This document shows positions 23,233 through 31,474 of a stretch of DNA of 64,000 nt, piece by piece (the stretch's first letter is position 1; the number at the start of each line of letters is the position of its first letter). The notes under the pieces were generated by a model that was not told the DNA's origin, made no database searches, and was given only the letters and a program-made list of their open reading frames with translations. Made by a program: the position numbers and the translations under genes. The DNA comes from Bacteroidales bacterium. GTDB lineage: Bacteria; Bacteroidota; Bacteroidia; Bacteroidales; F082. The stretch spans positions 186,001 to 250,000 of the forward strand of contig JAFZKP010000047.1 in NCBI GenBank assembly GCA_017553625.1, read 5' to 3'.

Positions 23233-25161
23233 ATGTTGTCTAATAGGGAAATCCCGCTTTGGAAAGTGTTTGTCATCCGCCTCTGCGTGATGCTGCTGTT
23301 GCTTGCCACAAGCCGTTGGCTGCTGTTCCTTTTCAACACAGGAAACTTCCCGAATCTCAGCGTTGGCGAGCAGTTTAGGCTGTTTTTCATCGGGATGCGA
23401 TTCGACATCTGGACTCTAATCATCGCCAACATACCATTACTCGTCTTTTACGGCATTCCTTTAGAATTAAAATACAACAAGATATATTGCAAACTCGTTG
23501 ATATTCTTTTTGTTATAACAAACATTTTGTGTATCACCCTGAATCTCATCGATGTGATTTACTATCGCTACATCGACAAGAGAATGACATCGGAACTCAT
23601 TGGTTTTGTTACACATACCGACGACAACCAAGGCGGTTTGGTGAAGCAGTTTCTTGTGGATTTCTGGTTCATGATGGTGATTTTTGCGATATTCTTGATT
23701 GCAATCATCATTCTGACAAGAAAAACAAGAGTGAAACCCGCTGTCATTTTTAACAGAAAGTATTGGTACTCAACACATTCGCTTGTGTTTTTATTGCTTG
23801 TAGCGGTTTCTATTATCGGACTTCGGGGCGGATTGCAGAACAAGCCGATAAGTATCATCACAGCGGCAAGCTACACAAAAACGCAAAACATCCCGCTGGT
23901 TTTGAACACGCCTTTCACCATTGGACGCGGCTCCTCCGGCGAAGTGCTCAAAAAAATCGATTTTTATGATGATGAGGAACTTGAAAAGCTCTACTCTCCT
24001 ATTCACAAAGATTTGAAAATCAATCGTTTTATCGATAACAACGCAAAAGACTACAACATTTTCTTGATTATTTTGGAGAGCCACGGACAAGAGATGGTGA
24101 AGTTTTACAACGACAAACGTGAGGAAACGCTCACTCCGTTTCTCGACTCATTGCTCGCCAACAGCTTGAGTTTCAACGGCATGGCAAACGGTCGCCAGTC
24201 AATCGAGGCACTCACGTCCATACTCTCGGGCCTGCCCTCGCTCATGTCAAAAGACTATGTGGAGTCGCGTTACGCCGCCAACCGCCTTGACGGATTCGGA
24301 AGCATTTTGAAACGACACGGCTACACCACTGCCTTCTTCCACGGCGGCAACAACGGCACAATGAACTTCAACGCCTCCGCCATCTCCGCCGGATTCGACA
24401 GCTATTACGGTCGCGACGAATACGGTAACGATGACGATTACGACGGCACATGGGGCATCTCCGACATGCCGTTCCTGCAGTTTACAGCATCGAAACTAAA
24501 CGAGATGCACAAGCCTTTCGCAGCAGGAGTCTTCACACTCTCGTCTCATCACCCGTTCAAACTACCAAAAGGATATTCACTTCCCAATGGCAAATATGAA
24601 ACCGATTTCGAAAAGACAGTGCGTTACACCGACGACTCGATGCGTAAGTTTTTCGAGACGATTTCGCAATACAGCTGGTACGACAGCACCATCTTCGTGA
24701 TTGTAGGCGACCATGTCAACCCAGAACACCGCTTCGACAACTATCTCAACGGCTATGGACAATATCAGATTGTGACGGCGTTTTACGCTCCAAGCGTTAT
24801 TAAACCATTGAAAACCAACATTATGGCGCAGCAAACTGACATCGGAATAAGCCTGTTGGCTGCTCTCGGCTGCAACGACACCATTTTCACATTCGGAAGA
24901 AACGTGTTCGACAGCCTGCAAGAGCCTTGTTTTTCAAGCTATCTCAACAACATCTACCAGTATTCCGATGGCAATTTCATGCTTCAATCCGATGGCAATA
25001 ACACCACATCGGTTTTCGACATCAACAACGACCCTTGCCTGAACAACAATCTTTACAAAAACGATGAAAAAGAGAATTGGGACAAGCTAAACGACAAGTT
25101 CAGAATGATTCTCCAACAATACAATAACAGAATGATTAACAACAAGTTATATATAAAATGA
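23233..25161 (+). CDS. LTA synthase/MdoB-family phosphotransferase (sulfatase fold)
   Basis: A 642-residue inner-membrane protein. About five membrane helices fill residues 10-200, then comes an extracytoplasmic sulfatase-like domain: IFLIILESHGQE (metal-binding Glu), NGRQSIEALTSIL, where Ser takes the place of the nucleophilic Thr, FFHGGNNGTMNF, FTLSSHHPFKLP, and VIVGDHVNPEHR. Family members move phosphoglycerol or phosphoethanolamine from phospholipids to glycans. In this operon the next gene is a diacylglycerol kinase (4-base overlap), which would recycle the diacylglycerol released by a phosphatidylglycerol donor. The acceptor is unknown; phosphoethanolamine transfer remains possible. Confidence 0.85.
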   Translation: MLSNREIPLWKVFVIRLCVMLLLLATSRWLLFLFNTGNFPNLSVGEQFRLFFIGMRFDIWTLIIANIPLLVFYGIPLELKYNKIYCKLVDILFVITNILCITLNLIDVIYYRYIDKRMTSELIGFVTHTDDNQGGLVKQFLVDFWFMMVIFAIFLIAIIILTRKTRVKPAVIFNRKYWYSTHSLVFLLLVAVSIIGLRGGLQNKPISIITAASYTKTQNIPLVLNTPFTIGRGSSGEVLKKIDFYDDEELEKLYSPIHKDLKINRFIDNNAKDYNIFLIILESHGQEMVKFYNDKREETLTPFLDSLLANSLSFNGMANGRQSIEALTSILSGLPSLMSKDYVESRYAANRLDGFGSILKRHGYTTAFFHGGNNGTMNFNASAISAGFDSYYGRDEYGNDDDYDGTWGISDMPFLQFTASKLNEMHKPFAAGVFTLSSHHPFKLPKGYSLPNGKYETDFEKTVRYTDDSMRKFFETISQYSWYDSTIFVIVGDHVNPEHRFDNYLNGYGQYQIVTAFYAPSVIKPLKTNIMAQQTDIGISLLAALGCNDTIFTFGRNVFDSLQEPCFSSYLNNIYQYSDGNFMLQSDGNNTTSVFDINNDPCLNNNLYKNDEKENWDKLNDKFRMILQQYNNRMINNKLYIK

Positions 25162-26048
25162 AAGAAAAAATATTGTTTATTGTCAACCCCATCTCGGGTC
25201 ATCACGACAAATCGAAGTTCCCATCGATTGTCGAGAATCTCATTGACAAAAACAAATTTGAATACTCTATTTCTTTGACAGAACGTGGCGGTCATGCTGC
25301 TGAGCTGACGAAGAAAGCCATTGAGGATGAATACGATATCATCGTGGCTGTAGGCGGCGACGGCACCATCAACGAGGTGGCGACAAATATGATCGGAGCG
25401 CGTCAGACATTTGCGATAGTGCCTTATGGCTCGGGCAACGGTCTCGCACGTCACCTGCATCTGCCTTTAAAACCAAATAAAATCATTACCGAAGTCATAA
25501 ATAAAGGTGTAAAATCAAAGATTGACACCGCCACGATGAACGGAGTGCCATACATCAGCATCGCTGGCGTTGGCTTCGACGCGATAATAGCTGATTACTT
25601 CGCAAAAGACCCGAACCGTGGACTGAAAACGTATGTAAAACTCGTCACTGAAAAATATTTCCATTTCAAACCCGAGAAATATCACCTCATCATTGACGAC
25701 AAAGAGGAATTCGACTGCGAGCCGCTGTTTATCTCGTTTGCCAACAGCAACCAGTTCGGTTTCAATGCCGCGGTCTCCCCTCACGCCTCGCTCAACGACG
25801 GACTGCTCGACGTATGCATCTTCAAAAAACCCAACATCCTTCAGGTTGCTTACGTCGCCGAACGCCTGCTGACACAAAGAATCGACAAGACACATTTTGT
25901 CGACATCCACAAAGCAAGCAAAATCAAAGTCATAAGGGAAAAAGAGGATTACGCCAACATCGACGGCGAGGCTGTAATGATGCCTAAAGACGTGGTGGTG
26001 GAAATCAATCCGTTGAGTCTGAATATTTTATTACCAAGCAATAATTAA
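25158..26048 (+). CDS. Diacylglycerol/lipid kinase family protein
   Basis: A 296-residue soluble lipid kinase of the DagK/YegS type that phosphorylates diacylglycerol or a related lipid. The family motifs are clear: IVNPISGHHDK at the N-terminus, the nucleotide loop VAVGGDGTINEVA, IVPYGSGNGLARHL, and GVGFDAIIA. Its ATG overlaps the stop of the transferase gene (ATGA), and MscS follows after 11 bases. The pairing with an MdoB/LtaS-like enzyme suggests recycling of diacylglycerol to phosphatidic acid. Confidence 0.9.
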   Translation: MKEKILFIVNPISGHHDKSKFPSIVENLIDKNKFEYSISLTERGGHAAELTKKAIEDEYDIIVAVGGDGTINEVATNMIGARQTFAIVPYGSGNGLARHLHLPLKPNKIITEVINKGVKSKIDTATMNGVPYISIAGVGFDAIIADYFAKDPNRGLKTYVKLVTEKYFHFKPEKYHLIIDDKEEFDCEPLFISFANSNQFGFNAAVSPHASLNDGLLDVCIFKKPNILQVAYVAERLLTQRIDKTHFVDIHKASKIKVIREKEDYANIDGEAVMMPKDVVVEINPLSLNILLPSNN

Positions 26049-26059
26049 ATCACAACACT

Positions 26060-27313
26060 ATGATTACCAAATACTTGTCAATTTTAGAGAAACTTTTTAT
26101 AGGCATGCGCTTCGATGCCGTGCTTGCACGCGATTTTGCGCAAGGAATCGGCATAATAACACTTCTGGTAGTGTCGTTCGCATTGTTTTTCCTCGTGAAA
26201 TTCATTTTAAGGAGATACGTCGGAAAAATCATTAAAAAGACAAAAACCAGATACGATGACTTTTTCCTCGGCAAAAAGCTGGAAAGACGACTCGCATTCC
26301 TCATTCCTGTTTATATGACGAAAGGTCTGCTCTACGTAGTGGCTCCCGACCTGGATTCTTTAAACTCATTCATTTATGTGATGGCAAGAATCGGTGAAGT
26401 CACCACATATTCTGGCATCATATTATCCATATTGGAATCATTATCAGACATTTACAGCTCTTTCGACATATCAAAGAACAAACCGATCAAAGGATTGATT
26501 CAGATTTCGAAAATCATCGTTATTCTGATATGCATCCTCTTGGTGGTGGCGGTCATAACGAACAAGGATTTGGGCAACATATTCATCGGACTGGGAACTC
26601 TCTCCGCCGTGCTGATGCTTGTCTTCAAAGACCCGATACTCGGATTTGTTGGAAGCATCCAATTGACAACCAATGACATGGTTCGTATCGGCGACTGGAT
26701 TGTAAAAGGAAATGCCGACGGAAATGTCATCGACATGGGACTTACAACCGTGAAAGTCCAGAATTGGGACAACACCATCACAACCATCCCCACCTACTCT
26801 CTCATCTCCGACCCGTTCATCAACTGGCGCGGCATGACCGAATCTGGTAGCAGAAGAATAGCACGTTCCATCATCATCGACATCGACACCATCAAGTTCT
26901 GCACACCTGAAATGCTTGAGAGATACAAGAAATTCCAGCTTGTTTCAAAATATATCACCGACAAGGAAAAAGAAATCGAGGAATACAACAAAAGCAAGAA
27001 TATCGACACTTCAACCCTTGCCAACGGCCGCCGTCAGACCAACATCGGCATTTTCAGGGCCTATCTGCAGGAATATATCAAGCAGAATCCAAATCTGAAC
27101 CACAAAATGACAATGCTTGTGCGCCAGAGAGACGCCACAGAGTTCGGCGTGCCGCTACAGATCTACTGCTTCTGCAAGAAAACCGACCTGATTTCATACG
27201 AAGCGGTTCAAAACGACATCTTCGACCACATTTATGCTGTAGTGACACAGTTCGACCTCAAATTATATCAGAGACCGTCATCGCACTCGATAGAATTTAT
27301 AAATGACAGGTAA
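26060..27313 (+). CDS. MscS-family mechanosensitive channel
   Basis: A 417-residue channel protein that opens on membrane stretch. Four to five membrane helices lie in residues 25-200. The pore helix and beta domain are recognisable in FIGLGTLSAVLMLVFKDPIL followed by GFVGSIQLTTNDMVRIGDWI, VIDMGLTTVKVQNWDNT, and the SLISDPFINWRG strand. The longer cytoplasmic insert (around residues 285-335) is typical of the YbdG/MscM subgroup. It is the last gene of the transferase-kinase-channel operon and converges on trkH. Confidence 0.9.
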   Translation: MITKYLSILEKLFIGMRFDAVLARDFAQGIGIITLLVVSFALFFLVKFILRRYVGKIIKKTKTRYDDFFLGKKLERRLAFLIPVYMTKGLLYVVAPDLDSLNSFIYVMARIGEVTTYSGIILSILESLSDIYSSFDISKNKPIKGLIQISKIIVILICILLVVAVITNKDLGNIFIGLGTLSAVLMLVFKDPILGFVGSIQLTTNDMVRIGDWIVKGNADGNVIDMGLTTVKVQNWDNTITTIPTYSLISDPFINWRGMTESGSRRIARSIIIDIDTIKFCTPEMLERYKKFQLVSKYITDKEKEIEEYNKSKNIDTSTLANGRRQTNIGIFRAYLQEYIKQNPNLNHKMTMLVRQRDATEFGVPLQIYCFCKKTDLISYEAVQNDIFDHIYAVVTQFDLKLYQRPSSHSIEFINDR

Positions 27314-27333
27314 GTTTTTTGAAACTGCAGGTT

Positions 27334-28863
27334 TTACTTCTTGTTCCAGAAAGTTGGAGTGAAGATAAGCAACACGGTGTAAATTTCAAGACGTCCCATC
27401 AGCATAAGGAACGACATTACCCATTTCGCTGTCACAGATAAGTCTGAAAATGTTGTGGCAGGACCTGTCGACTTGTAGCCTGGTCCCATATTACTGAGCG
27501 AAGTAATGGTGTTAAATATGCTTTCCTCAAATTCACATCCGCTAATTGTAAAAACAAGAACACCAACAATGCAAATAATCACATAGAAAAACAGAAAATT
27601 CAATGTTCTGAGAAGAATCTCATTCGACACCACTTCTTTTGAAATCTTCACAGTGAACACTGCATTGGGATGAAGAAACTGTTTGATAGTGTTGCGGATA
27701 GACTTGAGGCACACCATCCAACGGATAATCTTGATTCCTCCCGATGTGGAACCCGCGCACGAACCGCTGAGCATGAGCAACAGCGTTGGGAAAAGGAATA
27801 ATCCTCCCCACAATGTATAATCATAATATGAACCTTGGAAACCTGTTGATGAGATAATTGTCACAACGTGGAATAAAGCGGCGCGAAAACGTGACTCAAA
27901 CACAGGTTCAGGATAAGCAGAAGTATCGGTAGCCACAGTTTGAACACTTGGAGCATAGTAAAACAAGGCTAAAATAACAGTCACCGTAATTACAATAACG
28001 CCTAAAAACCACCTGAACTCCTCATTTTTCAAGAAATCTTTAACCTCACCTCTCGTAAGAAAATAATACAAGGAGAAGTTAACTCCTGACATCATCATGA
28101 ATAATATGCAGAAATACTCCACATAGCTAGAGTTGAAATATCCTATGCTTGACTGATGAGTGCTGAATCCACCGCTGGACATGGTTGTAAGTGCATGACA
28201 CACAGCATCGTACAGATTCATTGGACCTGCCCAATACACTAAAGCGCAACAAATCGTCAAAAACATATATATTAGGTAGAGATGACGGGCTGTGACAGCC
28301 ATCTTCGGATGAAGCTTTTTCACACTTAAACCCGACATCTCAGCCGAAAACAATGTCGTTTTGTTTGAATTCTTGTTCAAAGCAGGGATGATGGCGAGGA
28401 ACAAGACGATGATACCCAAACCGCCAAGCCATTGTGTCACGCTACGCCAAAACAATATTCCATGTGGCTGTGAATCAATATTATTCATGATTGTTGCACC
28501 CGTAGTCGTGAAACCTGACATCGATTCAAAAAACGCATCGGTGATGTTGTCAATTGCACCGGTAAAAATGAAAGGGAGCATGCCAAACACAGCAAAAAGC
28601 ACCCAGGCCACCGTGACGAGTACAAAAGAATCCTTCATCGTGAGGTTGTCGATTTTTTTAATTCTCTCGTCACCTTTCTTCGCCTTCTCCTTGCCCGCCG
28701 AAAGCAGTATAAAACCGAAAATACCGGTAATCATCGTGGCGGCAAGCAGCGACACCACGTCCTTCTCACCGCATTGCACATTGTAATACATGGCGACCAT
28801 CGAAGCGACAAACATGAAAAACGCCTCGACAAGAATAAAAACGCCGTAAATCTTTGCCTTCAT
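27334..28863 (-). CDS. trkH: TrkH-family potassium uptake protein
   Basis: A 509-residue potassium transporter subunit with four M1-P-M2 units. Selectivity segments are visible as SMSGFTTTGATIM, TMSSGGFSTHQSS, IISSTGFQGSYY and SLSNMGPGYKSTGP, each carrying the expected glycine. TrkH needs the cytoplasmic NAD-binding TrkA for gating; no trkA lies next to it, so it must be elsewhere. It has its own promoter 21 bases upstream and diverges from the RND operon. Confidence 0.93.
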   Translation of the reverse strand: MKAKIYGVFILVEAFFMFVASMVAMYYNVQCGEKDVVSLLAATMITGIFGFILLSAGKEKAKKGDERIKKIDNLTMKDSFVLVTVAWVLFAVFGMLPFIFTGAIDNITDAFFESMSGFTTTGATIMNNIDSQPHGILFWRSVTQWLGGLGIIVLFLAIIPALNKNSNKTTLFSAEMSGLSVKKLHPKMAVTARHLYLIYMFLTICCALVYWAGPMNLYDAVCHALTTMSSGGFSTHQSSIGYFNSSYVEYFCILFMMMSGVNFSLYYFLTRGEVKDFLKNEEFRWFLGVIVITVTVILALFYYAPSVQTVATDTSAYPEPVFESRFRAALFHVVTIISSTGFQGSYYDYTLWGGLFLFPTLLLMLSGSCAGSTSGGIKIIRWMVCLKSIRNTIKQFLHPNAVFTVKISKEVVSNEILLRTLNFLFFYVIICIVGVLVFTISGCEFEESIFNTITSLSNMGPGYKSTGPATTFSDLSVTAKWVMSFLMLMGRLEIYTVLLIFTPTFWNKK

Positions 28864-28884
28864 ATCTTACAAATGTGCAGGTTG

Positions 28885-28892
28885 CAAAAATA
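28885..28892 (-). promoter_or_regulatory. trkH promoter -7 box
   Basis: TATTTTTG on the minus strand, 21 bases before the trkH ATG at 28863. Confidence 0.65.
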
Positions 28893-29029
28893 ACTATTTT
28901 TTTAATATATGACACTTTTAATGATGTTTTTTATGGTTTCGAACATCGCTGTCCCTCTGAAGCAGGAATATATCCCGATGAACTTGCCAAATTCAAGTAT
29001 GAAATTCAAATCCATTTGGATAAATGAAG

Positions 29030-29037
29030 TAATTTTG
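29030..29037 (+). promoter_or_regulatory. Promoter -7 box of the RND operon
   Basis: TAATTTTG, 45 bases before the TolC-like gene's ATG at 29083, giving a leader of about 40 bases. The 138 bases between the trkH box and this one hold no gene that I can support. Confidence 0.6.
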
Positions 29038-29082
29038 CGAACTAATATAATTATAGGTACAAGAATAAAAATTATAAATAAA

Positions 29083-30429
29083 ATGTTCACAACAAAACGG
29101 GTTTTAACAACGGTTTTTTGTATTTCCTTACTGATGTCAGGACTTATCGGCAAAGCGCAACAGGCGCAGGATTCGCTCATCATAAGCTTGGATCAGGCGA
29201 TTGAAATCGCAATGGAGGAAAGCAACAGTATAAAAATCGCTGACCTAACAATAGAAAAATCAGGATATTCAAAGAAAGGCACCTACGCCTCACTATATCC
29301 AAACGTCACTGCCTCAGGCAGTTACCAGCGCACTCTGAAAAAACAAATCATGGCAATGGGCATCGGCGGCCAGGCAATGGAAATCGAAGTCGGAAAATGG
29401 AACAACTTGAATGCAGGTATCAATGCATCCATGCCTCTCATTAACGCTCAGCTGTGGCAAACACTGAAACTGTCGGCATTGGACGTGGAACTTGCCGTTG
29501 AGCAGGCACGCTCATCAAAGATTTCTATGGTCTCGCAAGTAAAAAAAGCCTACTACGCCGTGCTTCTGGCTCAACAGGTTTATGATGTTTACAACAGCGT
29601 CTATGAAAACGCAGCGAAAAACCTTGAACGCACTGAGCAGAACTACAACGCTGGAAAATCATCTGAGTATGAATATCTTAGAGCACAGGTAAATGTCAAA
29701 AACGCCGAGCCTAACGTCTACAGCTCCTTGATGGCAATCGACCTCGCCATCTGGCAGCTCAAAGCCGTGATGGGCATCGACCTTAACGCGAAAATAGGAG
29801 TGCAAGGCAACATCGACCAATACAAAGACGACATGCTGTCATTCAACCTTTCAAGCAGTAGAATCAGTCTCGACAACAACAGCACTCTTGTACAGCTGGA
29901 TTTGCAGAACAAACAGCTTGAGCGCACGATAAAAATGACGAAATACCAATACATCCCTACCCTATCGGCTTCGTTTTCATATAGCTACATAGCCATGGGC
30001 GATGATTTCAAATTCAAATGGAACCCTTATTCCGTTGCAGGGTTGAGCCTCAACATCCCAATCTTCGACGGTTTTTCAAAACGAAACAACATCCGCCAAT
30101 ATCAGGCGACACAAAACATTCTTGAACTCAACATTGAAGACACTGAACGCAATCTAAAAATAGCATTGAAAAACTACGACAACCAGATTGCGACCTATAT
30201 GAAGAACTACGCGGCAGCCGAATCCACTCTTGAGATGGCGCAAAGAAGCTACGACATCGCCGAAAGGATGTACGAACTCGGAAAAGCCACGCTTCTTGAA
30301 CTCAACGACGCCCAGCTCGCCTTGGTGCAGGCACAACTCACCATGAGCCAGGCGGTTTACAACTTTATGATAACAAAAGCATCAATCGACGAACTCGCCG
30401 GAATCGAATTCCCAACAGAAGAAAATTAA
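29083..30429 (+). CDS. TolC-family outer-membrane efflux protein
   Basis: A 448-residue outer-membrane channel. The ATG at 29083 gives the signal peptide MFTTKRVLTTVFCISLLMSGLIGKAQ; the frame extends upstream across the promoter but those starts lack a signal. Two long coiled-coil repeats follow the TolC pattern (LDQAIEIAMEESNSIKIADL; LNDAQLALVQAQLTMSQAVYNFM near the end; SLYPNVTASGSYQRT strands). It is the first gene of an efflux operon with adaptor, RND pump and PII-like gene. The substrate is unknown. Confidence 0.9.
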   Translation: MFTTKRVLTTVFCISLLMSGLIGKAQQAQDSLIISLDQAIEIAMEESNSIKIADLTIEKSGYSKKGTYASLYPNVTASGSYQRTLKKQIMAMGIGGQAMEIEVGKWNNLNAGINASMPLINAQLWQTLKLSALDVELAVEQARSSKISMVSQVKKAYYAVLLAQQVYDVYNSVYENAAKNLERTEQNYNAGKSSEYEYLRAQVNVKNAEPNVYSSLMAIDLAIWQLKAVMGIDLNAKIGVQGNIDQYKDDMLSFNLSSSRISLDNNSTLVQLDLQNKQLERTIKMTKYQYIPTLSASFSYSYIAMGDDFKFKWNPYSVAGLSLNIPIFDGFSKRNNIRQYQATQNILELNIEDTERNLKIALKNYDNQIATYMKNYAAAESTLEMAQRSYDIAERMYELGKATLLELNDAQLALVQAQLTMSQAVYNFMITKASIDELAGIEFPTEEN

Positions 30430-30436
30430 TAAAAAT

Positions 30437-31453
30437 ATGAAAAGAATACACACATTATTAATTACAGCCTCCGCCATCGTAATGATGTCATGCGGACAGT
30501 CACAACAGCAAAACACGCAGCACGTAGCGGAAACCCCGAAAGTCACCGTTGCAACAGTCAACGCTGAATATGTATCACAGCTCTCGGTGTATCCCACAAC
30601 AATAGAAGCCGACATCGTGAACAATATCGCTCCACAATCATCCGCGCGTATCAGCAAGATTTACGTGGAGATAGGCGACAAAGTGGAAGCAGGACAGACT
30701 CTCGCCAAGATGGACGAGGTGAATCTCGAGAAATCAAGACTTCAGCTGATTAACGACTCCATCGAGTTCGGCAGAATCGAACAGCTTCATGAAATAGGCG
30801 CCACTTCACAGTCGGATTACGAGGCAATGTCTTTGAAATATGACGTTTCGAAAAAGACTTACAAAAACCTTTTGGAAAACACCGTGTTGAAAAGCCCAAT
30901 CTCCGGTGTCGTTACAGCCCGCAACTATGATGAAGGCGACATGTACGCCATGGCTCAGCCTCTGTTCGTGATTCAGAAAATAAACCCTGTGAAGATGCTC
31001 ATCAACATCTCAGAAAGCAAATATTCTCAGATTAAAAAAGGCATGGAAGTTGACATCACCACAGAGGCGTATGGCGACCAGGTTTTCAAGGGTGTCGTTG
31101 ACCTCATCCACCCTACCATCAACGCCATGACACACACATTCTCCGTGGAGGTGAAGTTTGCCAACAATGACCTCACCCTGCGTCCTGGCATGTTCGCGCG
31201 CGTCACGGTCAACTGGGGCGACAATTTCAATGTTGTGATTCCTGACAGGTCTGTGATGAAACAAGTGGGTTCAGGCGAGCAGTTCGTCTATGTCCTCAAC
31301 CCTGACGGCACCGTGACATACACCGTTATCGAACTCGGTCGCAGAATGGGCAACAGATACGAGGTAGTTAGCGGTCTTGAAGACAATAGCACCGTCGTTC
31401 TGACAGGTCAGACAAGACTGAAGAACGGAATCGCTGTCGAGGTAGTTAAATAA
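30437..31453 (+). CDS. RND periplasmic adaptor (membrane fusion) lipoprotein
   Basis: A 338-residue adaptor that links the inner-membrane pump to the TolC channel. It begins with the lipoprotein signal MKRIHTLLITASAIVMMSC. The lipoyl/barrel-sandwich motif appears as ISKIYVEIGDKVEAGQTLAKMD and VLKSPISGVVTARNYDEGDM, and the beta-barrel and membrane-proximal domains follow (LRPGMFARVTVNWG; VVSGLEDNSTVVLTGQTRLK). The helical hairpin is short (about 35 residues), as expected for HAE-type adaptors. It starts 7 bases after the TolC-like gene. Confidence 0.93.
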   Translation: MKRIHTLLITASAIVMMSCGQSQQQNTQHVAETPKVTVATVNAEYVSQLSVYPTTIEADIVNNIAPQSSARISKIYVEIGDKVEAGQTLAKMDEVNLEKSRLQLINDSIEFGRIEQLHEIGATSQSDYEAMSLKYDVSKKTYKNLLENTVLKSPISGVVTARNYDEGDMYAMAQPLFVIQKINPVKMLINISESKYSQIKKGMEVDITTEAYGDQVFKGVVDLIHPTINAMTHTFSVEVKFANNDLTLRPGMFARVTVNWGDNFNVVIPDRSVMKQVGSGEQFVYVLNPDGTVTYTVIELGRRMGNRYEVVSGLEDNSTVVLTGQTRLKNGIAVEVVK

Positions 31454-31458
31454 TTTTG
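31451..31458 (+). promoter_or_regulatory. Possible internal promoter before the RND pump gene
   Basis: TAATTTTG overlaps the adaptor stop codon, 16 bases before the pump ATG at 31475. The match to TAnnTTTG is exact, but the bases are AT-rich and the stop codon supplies part of the motif, so chance is quite possible. Confidence 0.35.
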
Positions 31459-31474
31459 TAAATTAAAGAAAATC

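Noticed and set aside
28902-29014. Minus-strand 37-residue frame (MDLNFILEFGKF to KSVIY) between trkH and the RND operon
   Set aside because: Codons look plausible, but it has no promoter box, no recognisable family and no partner; kept out for lack of support.
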